A stretch of 33,082 nucleotides of DNA from an uncultured Bacteroidota bacterium (GTDB lineage: Bacteria > Bacteroidota > Bacteroidia > Bacteroidales > UBA12481): assembly GCA_903851365.1 (NCBI GenBank), contig CAINOB010000050.1, positions 1-33,082 on the forward strand, given 5' to 3'. Shown piece after piece: positions 1 to 6,362 of the stretch. Each line of letters opens with the position of its first letter. Position 1 is the stretch's first letter. The notes below the pieces were generated by a model. The model saw only the letters and a list, made by a program, of their open reading frames with translations, was not told the DNA's origin and ran no database searches. Position numbers and translations under genes: made by a program.

Positions 1-57
1 GTTGAAACATACCTGAAATATGCAGAAGCAATCGGATTAACTGCAAAAGCCGCATAA
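1..57 (+). CDS. gvpA: Gas vesicle structural protein GvpA, C-terminal end (partial)
   Basis: The first 18 codons read VETYLKYAEAIGLTAKAA and then stop at TAA. This is the conserved end of GvpA, the small hydrophobic protein that polymerises into the ribs of the gas vesicle wall. The known family tail is typically VETYLKYAEAVGLT followed by a few small residues, so the match is nearly exact despite the short length. The 5' part of the gene lies outside the window. It is followed by 120 bases without a gene and then by the rest of the gvp cluster on the same strand, as expected for a major shell gene placed first. Whether more gvpA copies lie upstream cannot be seen. Confidence 0.9.
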   Translation, partial: VETYLKYAEAIGLTAKAA

Positions 58-177
58 GGTATTCAGCAGTTAAGCAGTTATTCTTGCTAAACCATCCTTT
101 CATCCTCTTGAAAGCATGATTACCAGGAATATCTTCTTTTTCACCCCTTCCCTCCCCACTTAATAACTAAAGCAGAA

Positions 178-786
178 ATGAATAATCAGACCAACCTAAA
201 TATCAATGGTTTTATTGATAATATCATCACGTCTTACGAATCCAGGATCCAAAAAATTCAGGCTGCTTTTCAATCCTCCGAAAATATTACCGAATCATCA
301 CATTCCCTTTTCGATAACGTTCACCATTCGTTAAGTGAACTTAAATCGAAAAGAGATTTTTTGAATAACCAGCTTTGCGAAACACTTGCAAAGAATGGCT
401 CTCTGCGGAAAAAGGATTACAATACGATGATGTCTGGTATTCTTAGCTCCCTCGATGAAAAAGAAAGAGAAGCTGAGAGCCAGTTTTTGAATTTTATCGA
501 AGACCAGAAAAGCACAGCCCAAACACTTAAAAATAGTCTGCTGGGCATCAAGGATATTACTGCACCAGATACCAACGGAAAAATCGGAATCATTAAAGAA
601 CAACTTTCTCAGATTTCTGAATTGCAGGAGAAGAGAAAAGAAATTGTCATGAATACCTTCATGAATTTCCAAAAAATGCATAATACCATGATGGAATGCT
701 TGGAAGGATTACTTGAAAAAGGTGATAATCTTTTAGTTCAAGACATAAAAAAGGTTAAAGATCAGTTAATTAAGGAAATTATATAA
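178..786 (+). CDS. Coiled-coil protein sharing a repeat module with the next gene; unknown function
   Basis: This is a 202-residue, strongly charged, almost wholly helical protein with no signal peptide or membrane segment. I do not recognise a named family. Residues around 66-110 (LCETLAK...R..DY..MMSGI...) line up with the module found repeatedly in the downstream 402-residue protein (LRKGLAKGEKER...Y..LMKGI...), so the two genes are probably paralogous in part. It lies between gvpA and the recognisable assembly genes, where many clusters carry gvpC. A GvpC-like outer-surface strengthening role is possible but is only an inference from position, helical character and repeats. The ATG at 178 lacks a clear Shine-Dalgarno sequence. 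Confidence 0.8.
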   Translation: MNNQTNLNINGFIDNIITSYESRIQKIQAAFQSSENITESSHSLFDNVHHSLSELKSKRDFLNNQLCETLAKNGSLRKKDYNTMMSGILSSLDEKEREAESQFLNFIEDQKSTAQTLKNSLLGIKDITAPDTNGKIGIIKEQLSQISELQEKRKEIVMNTFMNFQKMHNTMMECLEGLLEKGDNLLVQDIKKVKDQLIKEII

Positions 787-812
787 ACAACAAACAATAA
801 ACATTTAACAAT

Positions 813-817
813 AGGAG
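813..817 (+). promoter_or_regulatory. Ribosome binding site AGGAG
   Basis: AGGAG lies 8 bases before the ATG at 826 and supports that start for the 402-residue repeat protein. A clear Shine-Dalgarno sequence is uncommon for Bacteroidota and recurs at a few genes of this cluster. Confidence 0.65.
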
Positions 818-825
818 ATAGTAAA

Positions 826-2034
826 ATGGGACTAGGAGCTGAAATGAAAAGCCTGAGTGAAGAGCTGCTTGCTTCATTCAAACAACGAATTAAAGAAAAC
901 GAAGAGCTGGTAAACGACGTTCAGAAAACTCTTGAGGGATTTAACAAAGATCACCAGGAGATGACTGCCGTTTTAAATGCTAATGCCGCTGCCTTGCGCA
1001 AAGGTTTGGCAAAAGGAGAAAAAGAACGGTTGAATACTTATAAGGATTTAATGAAAGGTATTCATTTAACAATGGCCTCTATTCAGGCAGAAGTTAGAGA
1101 AATTCAAGCCTCAACACTGAATATGGTGAATCAATTCTCAACTGAGAGAGCTCAGATGTCAGTGGAGCAAGACATCTCATTTGCTCAGGGCAGAGCCGAA
1201 CGTGCTCAACATGAAAAAACCAGAATCAAGGAATTTAAAGCTTTGATGAAAGGTATTAATGACGATATCAAAACCATCAATGATGAGGTTTTAAGCATCT
1301 TCAAAAACACAAACGATCTGCTCGAAAAGTTCGACAAGGAACATATGGATATGTCTGCTGAATTGAGAGCAGAATTAGGTAAGAATCTTGTTGAAAGAGT
1401 TGAGTATACGCGTTCCTTACTTGCCGGTTTCCAAAAAAGGTTGGCTGAAATAAGCAAGGAAAACCAAAAGATGGCAAACAAGCTCCGCAAGGATCTCGCT
1501 AATGGTGAAACTGAAAGACTTTCCGATTTTCAGGCGATAATGAAAGGGATTCACACGGCTATTAAAACTATCCGCAAAGAGGTAAAGGATATCCAAAAAT
1601 CCACATTTAATATGCTGGGCGATTTAACTCACGAAAGAGTTGTCGGCATGGCAGAATGGACCAAAATGCAGGATGCAATGGCTCAGATAAGGAAAACTGG
1701 TTTGGTTAAATCAACCAAAGAACCAGCTAAAAAGCAAGCACCGGTGGAAGCAAAAAAAGAAGCGCCAGTTGAAGCAAAAAAGGAAGCGCCGGCTGAACAT
1801 ATTATAGAATTTGTGGCCCCTGTTCAGCCAAAGCAAGAGCCTAACATTGAAGCACCTTTATCACTGGAAACCAAAGTATTGAATTATATCAATCAACATC
1901 CAAAAGGTGTTAAAATTTCTGAAATGGAAGTTCCACTGGGTGAAACCAGAATGAAGCTTGGTTTTGTAGCCAGGAATTTGCTCGATGAAAACAAAGTTCA
2001 GAAGGTTGAAAATGTATACTTCCCGCTGAAATAG
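826..2034 (+). CDS. Coiled-coil repeat protein with C-terminal winged-helix domain; GvpC-like candidate
   Basis: The product has 402 residues in three parts. Residues 1-290 are helical and repetitive: a unit of the form L-R-K-x-L-A-x-G-E-x-E-R-L...x-M-K-G-I...I-x-x-E-V-x-x-I-Q-x-S-T occurs at about 56-104 and 219-267, with more divergent copies at 119-169 and 179-218. A linked unit beginning LLA-x-F occurs near 14 and 198. Residues 297-345 form a Lys/Ala/Pro/Glu linker with three near-identical A-P-V-E-A-K-K-E-type repeats. Residues 346-402 look like a small winged helix (LETKVLNYI, then LGF.ARNLLDE.KV, then VYFPLK). The position just after gvpA and the helical repeats recall GvpC, which binds the outside of the shell, but the repeats are not the cyanobacterial 33-residue type. 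The winged helix could bind DNA or another protein. The function is inferred, not established. Confidence 0.85.
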   Translation: MGLGAEMKSLSEELLASFKQRIKENEELVNDVQKTLEGFNKDHQEMTAVLNANAAALRKGLAKGEKERLNTYKDLMKGIHLTMASIQAEVREIQASTLNMVNQFSTERAQMSVEQDISFAQGRAERAQHEKTRIKEFKALMKGINDDIKTINDEVLSIFKNTNDLLEKFDKEHMDMSAELRAELGKNLVERVEYTRSLLAGFQKRLAEISKENQKMANKLRKDLANGETERLSDFQAIMKGIHTAIKTIRKEVKDIQKSTFNMLGDLTHERVVGMAEWTKMQDAMAQIRKTGLVKSTKEPAKKQAPVEAKKEAPVEAKKEAPAEHIIEFVAPVQPKQEPNIEAPLSLETKVLNYINQHPKGVKISEMEVPLGETRMKLGFVARNLLDENKVQKVENVYFPLK

Positions 2035-2053
2035 CATTTTGAAGTCAGCTGGG

Positions 2054-2082
2054 TTGGACACTTTGGAAACCAAAGTGTCCAA
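2054..2082 (+). terminator. Perfect 13-bp stem-loop between two gvp-cluster genes
   Basis: TTGGACACTTTGG, a 3-base AAA loop and the exact complement CCAAAGTGTCCAA form a 13-bp perfect hairpin 19 bases after the stop of the repeat-protein gene. A short T run follows at 2090-2094, separated from the stem by seven bases, so it is not a textbook intrinsic terminator. It could be a partial terminator, an RNA-processing or 3'-end-stabilising element that keeps the upstream structural mRNA more abundant, or a dyad operator. The following genes run the same way, so read-through is expected. Confidence 0.6.
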
Positions 2083-2116
2083 TTCGGCATTTTTCAGAAA
2101 TAATACTATTCATATT

Positions 2117-2428
2117 ATGGCAAAAATATTTGATTGTGCATATTGTAAAGGAACTGGAATGGATCCGTTTGATTTGCTCTCTCCAATTTCGCACTGCCTG
2201 GTTTGTGAAGGGACTGGGAAAGTTGAAGTTGGTGAACCACTAAAAGAGTGCGTATTCTGTGCCGGTTCAGGCAAGAACCCCCTGGGTGCCAGAGTGCCTT
2301 GCATAGTATGTGGAGGTAAAGGACAAAATCAGATCCACTCTGATATTAAATGCCCCCAATGCAAGGGAAAAGGGAAATCAACCGATGGACTTCCGTGTAC
2401 CAATTGCGGTGGAAAAGGATTCAGGTAG
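2117..2428 (+). CDS. Free-standing DnaJ-type zinc-finger protein (six CxxCxGxG motifs)
   Basis: From the ATG at 2117 the product is 103 residues and consists almost entirely of six CxxCxGxG-type motifs, with the cysteine pairs at about 7/10, 27/30, 45/48, 62/65, 79/82 and 94/97. This motif defines the cysteine-rich zinc-binding region of DnaJ/Hsp40, which normally has four copies binding two zinc ions and helps hold unfolded clients. Six copies would allow three zinc sites. There is no J-domain here; one is fused to a GvpF protein further down the same cluster. The longer reading from a TTG at 2039 was rejected because it would translate the hairpin at 2054-2082. The role is probably client or partner binding during vesicle assembly (inference). 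Confidence 0.8.
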   Translation: MAKIFDCAYCKGTGMDPFDLLSPISHCLVCEGTGKVEVGEPLKECVFCAGSGKNPLGARVPCIVCGGKGQNQIHSDIKCPQCKGKGKSTDGLPCTNCGGKGFR

Positions 2429-2461
2429 GAACACCTAACACACTCCCTAAAGCAATTGACA

Positions 2462-2647
2462 ATGAAGTATATAACCGATAATATTAAAAAGAGTTTACTG
2501 AAACAACAGGAAGCTTTAGCTAGATATAGAGCCAGAAAGGCTGAATTTTTAGTATCAAAGGAACAGATAACCCGGGAAATTGAAGAGGCAAGAATTATTT
2601 GGAAAAAAACGATGGAGCAAATGCCTAACCTCCCTTTTGGCGATTAA
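2462..2647 (+). CDS. Small charged helical protein, unknown
   Basis: From the ATG at 2462 the product is 61 residues. It is helical and rich in Lys, Glu and Arg, with a short hydrophobic tail (MPNLPFGD). A TTG two codons earlier could also start it. There are no cysteines, signal peptide or membrane segment, and I do not recognise the family. It sits between the DnaJ-type zinc-finger gene and gvpN, in the same direction with short gaps, so it is probably co-expressed with them. Small helical proteins are frequent accessory members of gvp clusters, but no specific function can be given. The ORF could be dismissed if homologues are absent, though its codon pattern and placement make it likely to be real. 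Confidence 0.6.
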   Translation: MKYITDNIKKSLLKQQEALARYRARKAEFLVSKEQITREIEEARIIWKKTMEQMPNLPFGD

Positions 2648-2704
2648 CCCGGCTTACCTAAAATCAGATTAACACAACAGCATATTAACACATTAGTACA
2701 CACC

Positions 2705-3622
2705 ATGAGCGATAATAATGAAATGAATACGGTATTGGAACTCAAACCAATGTCGAACTTTGTAGAAACCGATTATATTAAAGATGTAACCGGTCGGGGA
2801 CTCACCTATATAAAAGCCGGATTCCCTGTTCATTTCAGGGGCCCGTCCGGAACAGGGAAAACAACCGTTGCCATGCATCTTGCAAGCAAAATCGGTAGGC
2901 CAGTCGTTATTATACATGGTGATGCCGAATATAAGACATCAGATCTTATCGGAAGTGAACAGGGATACAAATACAAGAAACTGGATGACAAGTTCATTCA
3001 TTCTGTCCACAAATATGAAGAGGATATGACTAAACAATGGGTTAACAACCGCTTAACCATTGCCGTGAAAAATGGATTCACATTAATCTATGACGAATTT
3101 ACCCGCTCACGACCTGAAGCTAACAACATTTTATTGCCTATCCTTCAAGAGAGAATGCTTAGCACTTCGGCTGCAAAAGAAGAGGATTACTACATGAAGG
3201 TTCATCCCGAATTTCGTGCAATTTTCACCTCGAACCCTGAAGAATACGCAGGTGTGAACAGAACGCAGGATGCTCTGCGCGACCGCATGGTAACTATGGA
3301 CTTGGACCATTTCGATTACGAAACTGAGCTTAAGATCACCATGGCAAAATCTGATCTTTCACTAAAGGACACCGAAATAATAGTGAAAATCGTAAGGGGT
3401 TTACGTGAATCTGGTAAAACTGAATTTGACCCCACTATCCGCGGTTCTATCATGATCGCTAAAACAATGGCAACACTGAAAACGACTCCATCCAAATCGA
3501 AAGATATCTTCCGTAAGATCTGCCAGGATATTCTTACATCCGAAACGAGCCGGATTGGTTCGAAAACCAATCAGGAAAAAGTCAGGACAATTGTAGATGA
3601 ACTCATACAACAATACTCCTGA
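2705..3622 (+). CDS. gvpN: Gas vesicle AAA+ ATPase GvpN
   Basis: The 305-residue product is a MoxR-type AAA+ ATPase and matches GvpN in length and motifs: Walker A GPSGTGKT at 46-53, Walker B LIYDEFTR at 127-134, sensor-1 FTSNP at about 174-178 and the arginine-rich QDALRDRM at 188-195. GvpN is needed for growth of gas vesicles to full size and is thought to act through ATP-driven remodelling of assembly intermediates, in some systems binding GvpC. It is cytoplasmic. It is preceded by the small helical gene and followed by an AT-rich inverted repeat and another small gene. The ATG at 2705 gives an N-terminus ahead of the conserved V-T-G-R-G-L-T-Y segment, as in other family members. Confidence 0.95.
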   Translation: MSDNNEMNTVLELKPMSNFVETDYIKDVTGRGLTYIKAGFPVHFRGPSGTGKTTVAMHLASKIGRPVVIIHGDAEYKTSDLIGSEQGYKYKKLDDKFIHSVHKYEEDMTKQWVNNRLTIAVKNGFTLIYDEFTRSRPEANNILLPILQERMLSTSAAKEEDYYMKVHPEFRAIFTSNPEEYAGVNRTQDALRDRMVTMDLDHFDYETELKITMAKSDLSLKDTEIIVKIVRGLRESGKTEFDPTIRGSIMIAKTMATLKTTPSKSKDIFRKICQDILTSETSRIGSKTNQEKVRTIVDELIQQYS

Positions 3623-3641
3623 TCAAGGCCAGCACATAAAC

Positions 3642-3659
3642 ATTTTAACAAGTTAAAAT
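3642..3659 (+). repeat. AT-rich inverted repeat downstream of gvpN
   Basis: ATTTTAAC, a 2-base AA centre and GTTAAAAT form a perfect 18-base dyad in the 46-base gap between gvpN and the next gene. The low G+C and 2-base centre make a stable RNA hairpin unlikely. It could be a binding site or chance in AT-rich spacer. Confidence 0.35.
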
Positions 3660-3668
3660 CTTAAAATC

Positions 3669-3983
3669 ATGCCAATTTCAAGCGGATTAAAAGGCCTTCA
3701 AAGCATAAAAAGCATGCAGAATGTTGCCAAATCGGGTATTCCAAACAAGGAGGATTCTGAGTTTATCAAATTATACATGATGGAAAAAGAGCGTAATAGG
3801 CTCAAAAGCGAAGAGACCAAGATGTTGCAAAGACTAGAAATTATTCAGATCAGATTGAAAGAGATTCAGATCTATTACGATGAAAAAGCCGGTCAGATGC
3901 AAACTCCTGGTACCAAAGTGGCCAAGGTAAAAAAAGGGGATAGTCCAAAACAGGATTTCAAAACCATGTCCATAGACTATTAA
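3669..3983 (+). CDS. Small coiled-coil protein of the gvp cluster, unknown
   Basis: The 104-residue product begins with a glycine/serine-rich segment (MPISSGLKGLQ), continues as a strongly charged helix at about 30-75 (heptad-like EKERNRL, KMLQRLEIIQIRLKEIQ) and ends in a Lys-rich tail. There is no signal peptide, cysteine or membrane helix. I do not recognise it. It lies between gvpN and the gvpJ-like gene, with only 11 bases to the latter, so translation of the two is probably linked. A scaffold or adaptor role would suit a coiled coil but is speculation. Confidence 0.7.
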   Translation: MPISSGLKGLQSIKSMQNVAKSGIPNKEDSEFIKLYMMEKERNRLKSEETKMLQRLEIIQIRLKEIQIYYDEKAGQMQTPGTKVAKVKKGDSPKQDFKTMSIDY

Positions 3984-3994
3984 TAACTATTTCC

Positions 3995-4294
3995 ATGGCA
4001 GAACCAACACATTCCATTAATGCCACCGGGCTTGCAGACATTCTCGAAAGAGTTCTTGATAAAGGGATTGTCATTGCCGGTGATATAAAAATTCAGATCG
4101 CAGATATTGATTTATTGACCATCAAAATCAGGTTACTTGTGGCCTCGGTTGATAAAGCGATGGAAATGGGTATTAACTGGTGGCAGGAAGACACCTATCT
4201 GTCTACCAAAGCCAGAGAAAAAGAGCTCATGAAGCAGCAGGAAACTTTAGAAGCACGGCTGGAAAAGCTTGAAGCAAAAAACATTGCGGAATAA
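3995..4294 (+). CDS. gvpJ: Gas vesicle protein of the GvpA/GvpJ family, GvpJ-like
   Basis: The 99-residue product has the GvpA-family core at about 13-60: LADILERVLDKGIVIAGD, then IADIDLLTIKIRLLVASVDKA, ending in the MGINWW motif typical of GvpJ-type minor proteins and absent from GvpA. A helical charged tail (ETLEARLEKLEAK) extends beyond the core, also usual for GvpJ. Minor GvpA homologues of this kind are thought to form the tips or nucleation complex of the vesicle rather than the ribs, together with GvpF/L, G, K and S. The assignment to J rather than M or another minor paralogue rests on the GINWW-type motif and length. Confidence 0.88.
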   Translation: MAEPTHSINATGLADILERVLDKGIVIAGDIKIQIADIDLLTIKIRLLVASVDKAMEMGINWWQEDTYLSTKAREKELMKQQETLEARLEKLEAKNIAE

Positions 4295-4311
4295 GCAGTA
4301 CCGTATAAAAC

Positions 4312-4974
4312 ATGTATAGATTTATATTCATATTGTTTTTTCTATTTGGCTGGGACAGAATAATCTCGGTAACGGAAATAAAACCCAATGTGAATTTCAG
4401 GAGGCTTCCGTTAGACTATAATATAGCAGGTTCTGATCATTCTCTGGTGGTCAACTTTGATTCATTTAACTCTTCCGCTTCGAGGCCCGCAGGGTTAAAA
4501 AGGAACAATCCCGGCAATCTTAAATGCTTTGAGTCAGGGGAATTCAGGGTATTCAATACAATCGAAGATGGATATGAGGCATTGTTACAGGATCTTAAAA
4601 TAAAAATTTCAGGAAGGTCCGTCTGGACTGATTCTTCAACGACTATCAGTGATTTTATTAAAATCTACGCACCGGATAAAGAGAATGATACCAAGGCATG
4701 TCTCAGCATATTTTGCAAGGAGACTGGATTGCAGGAAACCAACAAGTTGTTTGCGCAATTTGCGGAGGTAATAGCCAGGGGAATTATTAAAATGGAAAAT
4801 GTTGATCTGTTTAATAAAATTTACTCTCCTGCAAAAGAAGAGGATCAGGAAATGTTCAAAACTAAATTTATAAAGTCATGGGCGAAAAAGACAATAAACA
4901 CAACGAAAAAGAGCAGAATGCCGATTTTGATCTGTTCGGACTTGGCGGATTATTCAAGGGTATCGAAAAATTAG
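4312..4974 (+). CDS. Putative exported protein with a lysozyme/virion-P5-like domain, 3' end overlapping gvpH
   Basis: The 220-residue product starts with a hydrophobic signal-like stretch (1-20). Residues 60-160 carry RNNPGNLK (64-71), a phenylalanine/Asp-Gly segment (FNTIEDGYEALLQDL), and FIKIYAPDKENDT (115-127). This pattern is familiar from phage structural/lytic proteins annotated as P5-like or transglycosylase-like, which act on peptidoglycan; a catalytic residue cannot be assigned by eye. An exported cell-wall-type protein is unexpected among cytoplasmic organelle genes. The last 97 bases overlap gvpH out of frame, and the last 32 residues look like an accidental translation of gvpH, suggesting a lost or shifted stop codon. 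The domain itself appears complete. Family assignment is moderate; existence as a coding region is likely. Confidence 0.7.
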   Translation: MYRFIFILFFLFGWDRIISVTEIKPNVNFRRLPLDYNIAGSDHSLVVNFDSFNSSASRPAGLKRNNPGNLKCFESGEFRVFNTIEDGYEALLQDLKIKISGRSVWTDSSTTISDFIKIYAPDKENDTKACLSIFCKETGLQETNKLFAQFAEVIARGIIKMENVDLFNKIYSPAKEEDQEMFKTKFIKSWAKKTINTTKKSRMPILICSDLADYSRVSKN

Positions 4975-5402
4975 TTGATCTTGCTGGCAAGCTCGATGAA
5001 AAAGGAATGATGAGCAAGGAAGGTGAGATCAATCTGGATCACCTAAAAAAAGGGATGAAAGGTGTTTATGGTTTTACTATAAATACTGCCTCCGGCGGTT
5101 CACCTAAGGTGGAGACTTTCGGTAATATCAAAAAAACACCTGAAGGACCAAAAGTTGATGAGGAGAGAGAGCCAATCACTGACTTAATGGACGAAAAGGA
5201 TGAGATTGTAATTCTTGCCGAGATGCCCGGAATCGAAGAAGCAGACATCAAAATCGATCTAAAGGAAGATATTCTGGAAATTGCCGCAGTCGGCACCAAT
5301 CGCACCTACAGAAAGGAACTGCTGCTGCCGGTAAGAGTAAAAAAAGAGAACCTCAGCAACAAGTTTACCAACGGAATCCTTGAAATCAGGATAAAAAAAT
5401 AA
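4878..5402 (+). CDS. gvpH: Hsp20-type gas vesicle protein, GvpH-like
   Basis: The 174-residue product has an N-terminal half resembling GvpH (FGLGGLFKGIEKLVDLAGKL, then a G-V-Y-G-F segment and V-E-T-F-G-N) and a C-terminal alpha-crystallin/Hsp20 domain from about 95 to 174, with EPITDLMDEKDEIVILAEMPG, DIKIDL and the closing F-TNGILEIRI motif. Small heat-shock proteins bind exposed hydrophobic surfaces without ATP. In haloarchaeal vesicle clusters GvpH has this fold and interacts with other Gvp proteins. A holdase role for the very hydrophobic GvpA is plausible here. The start at 4878 lies inside the preceding gene. The ArsA-type gene begins six bases after its stop. Confidence 0.88.
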   Translation: MGEKDNKHNEKEQNADFDLFGLGGLFKGIEKLVDLAGKLDEKGMMSKEGEINLDHLKKGMKGVYGFTINTASGGSPKVETFGNIKKTPEGPKVDEEREPITDLMDEKDEIVILAEMPGIEEADIKIDLKEDILEIAAVGTNRTYRKELLLPVRVKKENLSNKFTNGILEIRIKK

Positions 5403-5407
5403 ATGTC

Positions 5408-6361
5408 ATGGCACTGAATGGTTTGGACAGCAACGACCTTAAACTTATTATTTTCGGAGGAAAAGGCGGCGTTGGCAAAACCAGCTGTGCTGTTGCAACC
5501 GCCCTGGCGTTATCAAAACAATTCAAAACCTTACTTATTTCAACTGATCCTGCTCACTCCGTTTCAGATTGCCTCGAGCAGGAGATTGGTTTTAAAGTTG
5601 TGAAAATTAATGACTGCCCCAATCTTTCTGCAATTGAAGTGGTTGCAGATGAGGCTCTTAAGGGATTCAAAACCGACCACAAGAAGGAGCTTAAAAAGCT
5701 ACTCGAAACGTCAACTAATCTCGACAATGATGATATTGACGAAATGCTTGCCTTGTCGATCCCCGGTATTGACGAAGTAATGAGTTTCAAAACAATCATA
5801 GATTTCATCGATGCCGGAGACTATGAGAAATATGTTGTGGATACTGCCCCGACAGGCCATGCTTTGCGCTTGATATCTTCACCAAAAATGCTGGATGAAT
5901 GGATTAAGGTTGCCGCCAGGATGAGGTGGAAATACAGATATATAATCACTTCTTTCGCTGGCACCTACCAGCAGGACGATGTGGATGCTTTACTGCTAAG
6001 CTTGAAAAGAACAGTTAAGCGGATTGAAAACATCTTGAAGGACGCTGAAAAATGTGAATTCATACCAGTTTGTATTCCAGAAGCTATGGCCATTTTGGAA
6101 ACTGGAAGATTACTTTCCGACCTTGAAAAATCAGAAATCAAACCCAGGCAGATCATAGTAAATAATGTGATGTTATCAGATGGTTGTGACTTTTGCAAAT
6201 CAAGGAGGGATGGACAGGTCAAATACATTGATCAAATAAGTGAATCATTCAGTCAGCTTAACAAGGTTGAGATACCTGTTTTCCCTAAGGAAATTAAAGG
6301 TCTGAAAGGTCTGGATAAATTAATAGCCTGCCTTTTCGCTGAAAATACAAAAAAAGGATAA
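5408..6361 (+). CDS. ArsA/Get3-family ATPase of the gas vesicle cluster
   Basis: The 317-residue product is a SIMIBI-class ATPase: deviant Walker A GGKGGVGKTS at 17-26, switch I DPAHS at about 47-51 and switch II DTAPTGH at about 145-151. A CxxC pair (CDFC, about 260-263) followed by KSRRDGQ matches the zinc-binding dimer motif of Get3/TRC40. ArsA proteins drive arsenite export; Get3 proteins carry hydrophobic tail-anchored clients. No arsenic-resistance partner (arsB, arsD, arsR) is nearby, and the gene is locked between gvpH and other cluster genes by 2-6 base gaps. A chaperone-like role for hydrophobic vesicle proteins is therefore more likely than metal resistance (inference). ArsA-like genes are known neighbours of gvp genes in several bacteria. 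Confidence 0.9.
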   Translation: MALNGLDSNDLKLIIFGGKGGVGKTSCAVATALALSKQFKTLLISTDPAHSVSDCLEQEIGFKVVKINDCPNLSAIEVVADEALKGFKTDHKKELKKLLETSTNLDNDDIDEMLALSIPGIDEVMSFKTIIDFIDAGDYEKYVVDTAPTGHALRLISSPKMLDEWIKVAARMRWKYRYIITSFAGTYQQDDVDALLLSLKRTVKRIENILKDAEKCEFIPVCIPEAMAILETGRLLSDLEKSEIKPRQIIVNNVMLSDGCDFCKSRRDGQVKYIDQISESFSQLNKVEIPVFPKEIKGLKGLDKLIACLFAENTKKG

Positions 6362-6362
6362 A

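Noticed and set aside
1731-1800. Short tandem repeats in the linker of the 402-residue protein as a phase-variation tract
   Set aside because: The repeat unit is a multiple of three bases and encodes an A-P-V-E-A-K-K-E-type protein linker; length changes would keep the frame.
2039-2116. Longer start (TTG at 2039) for the DnaJ-type zinc-finger gene
   Set aside because: It would translate the perfect hairpin at 2054-2082, and the added residues have no cysteine motif; the ATG at 2117 fits better.
5408-6361. Arsenic resistance locus
   Set aside because: Only the ArsA-type ATPase is present, with no arsB, arsC, arsD or arsR, and it is embedded in gvp genes.
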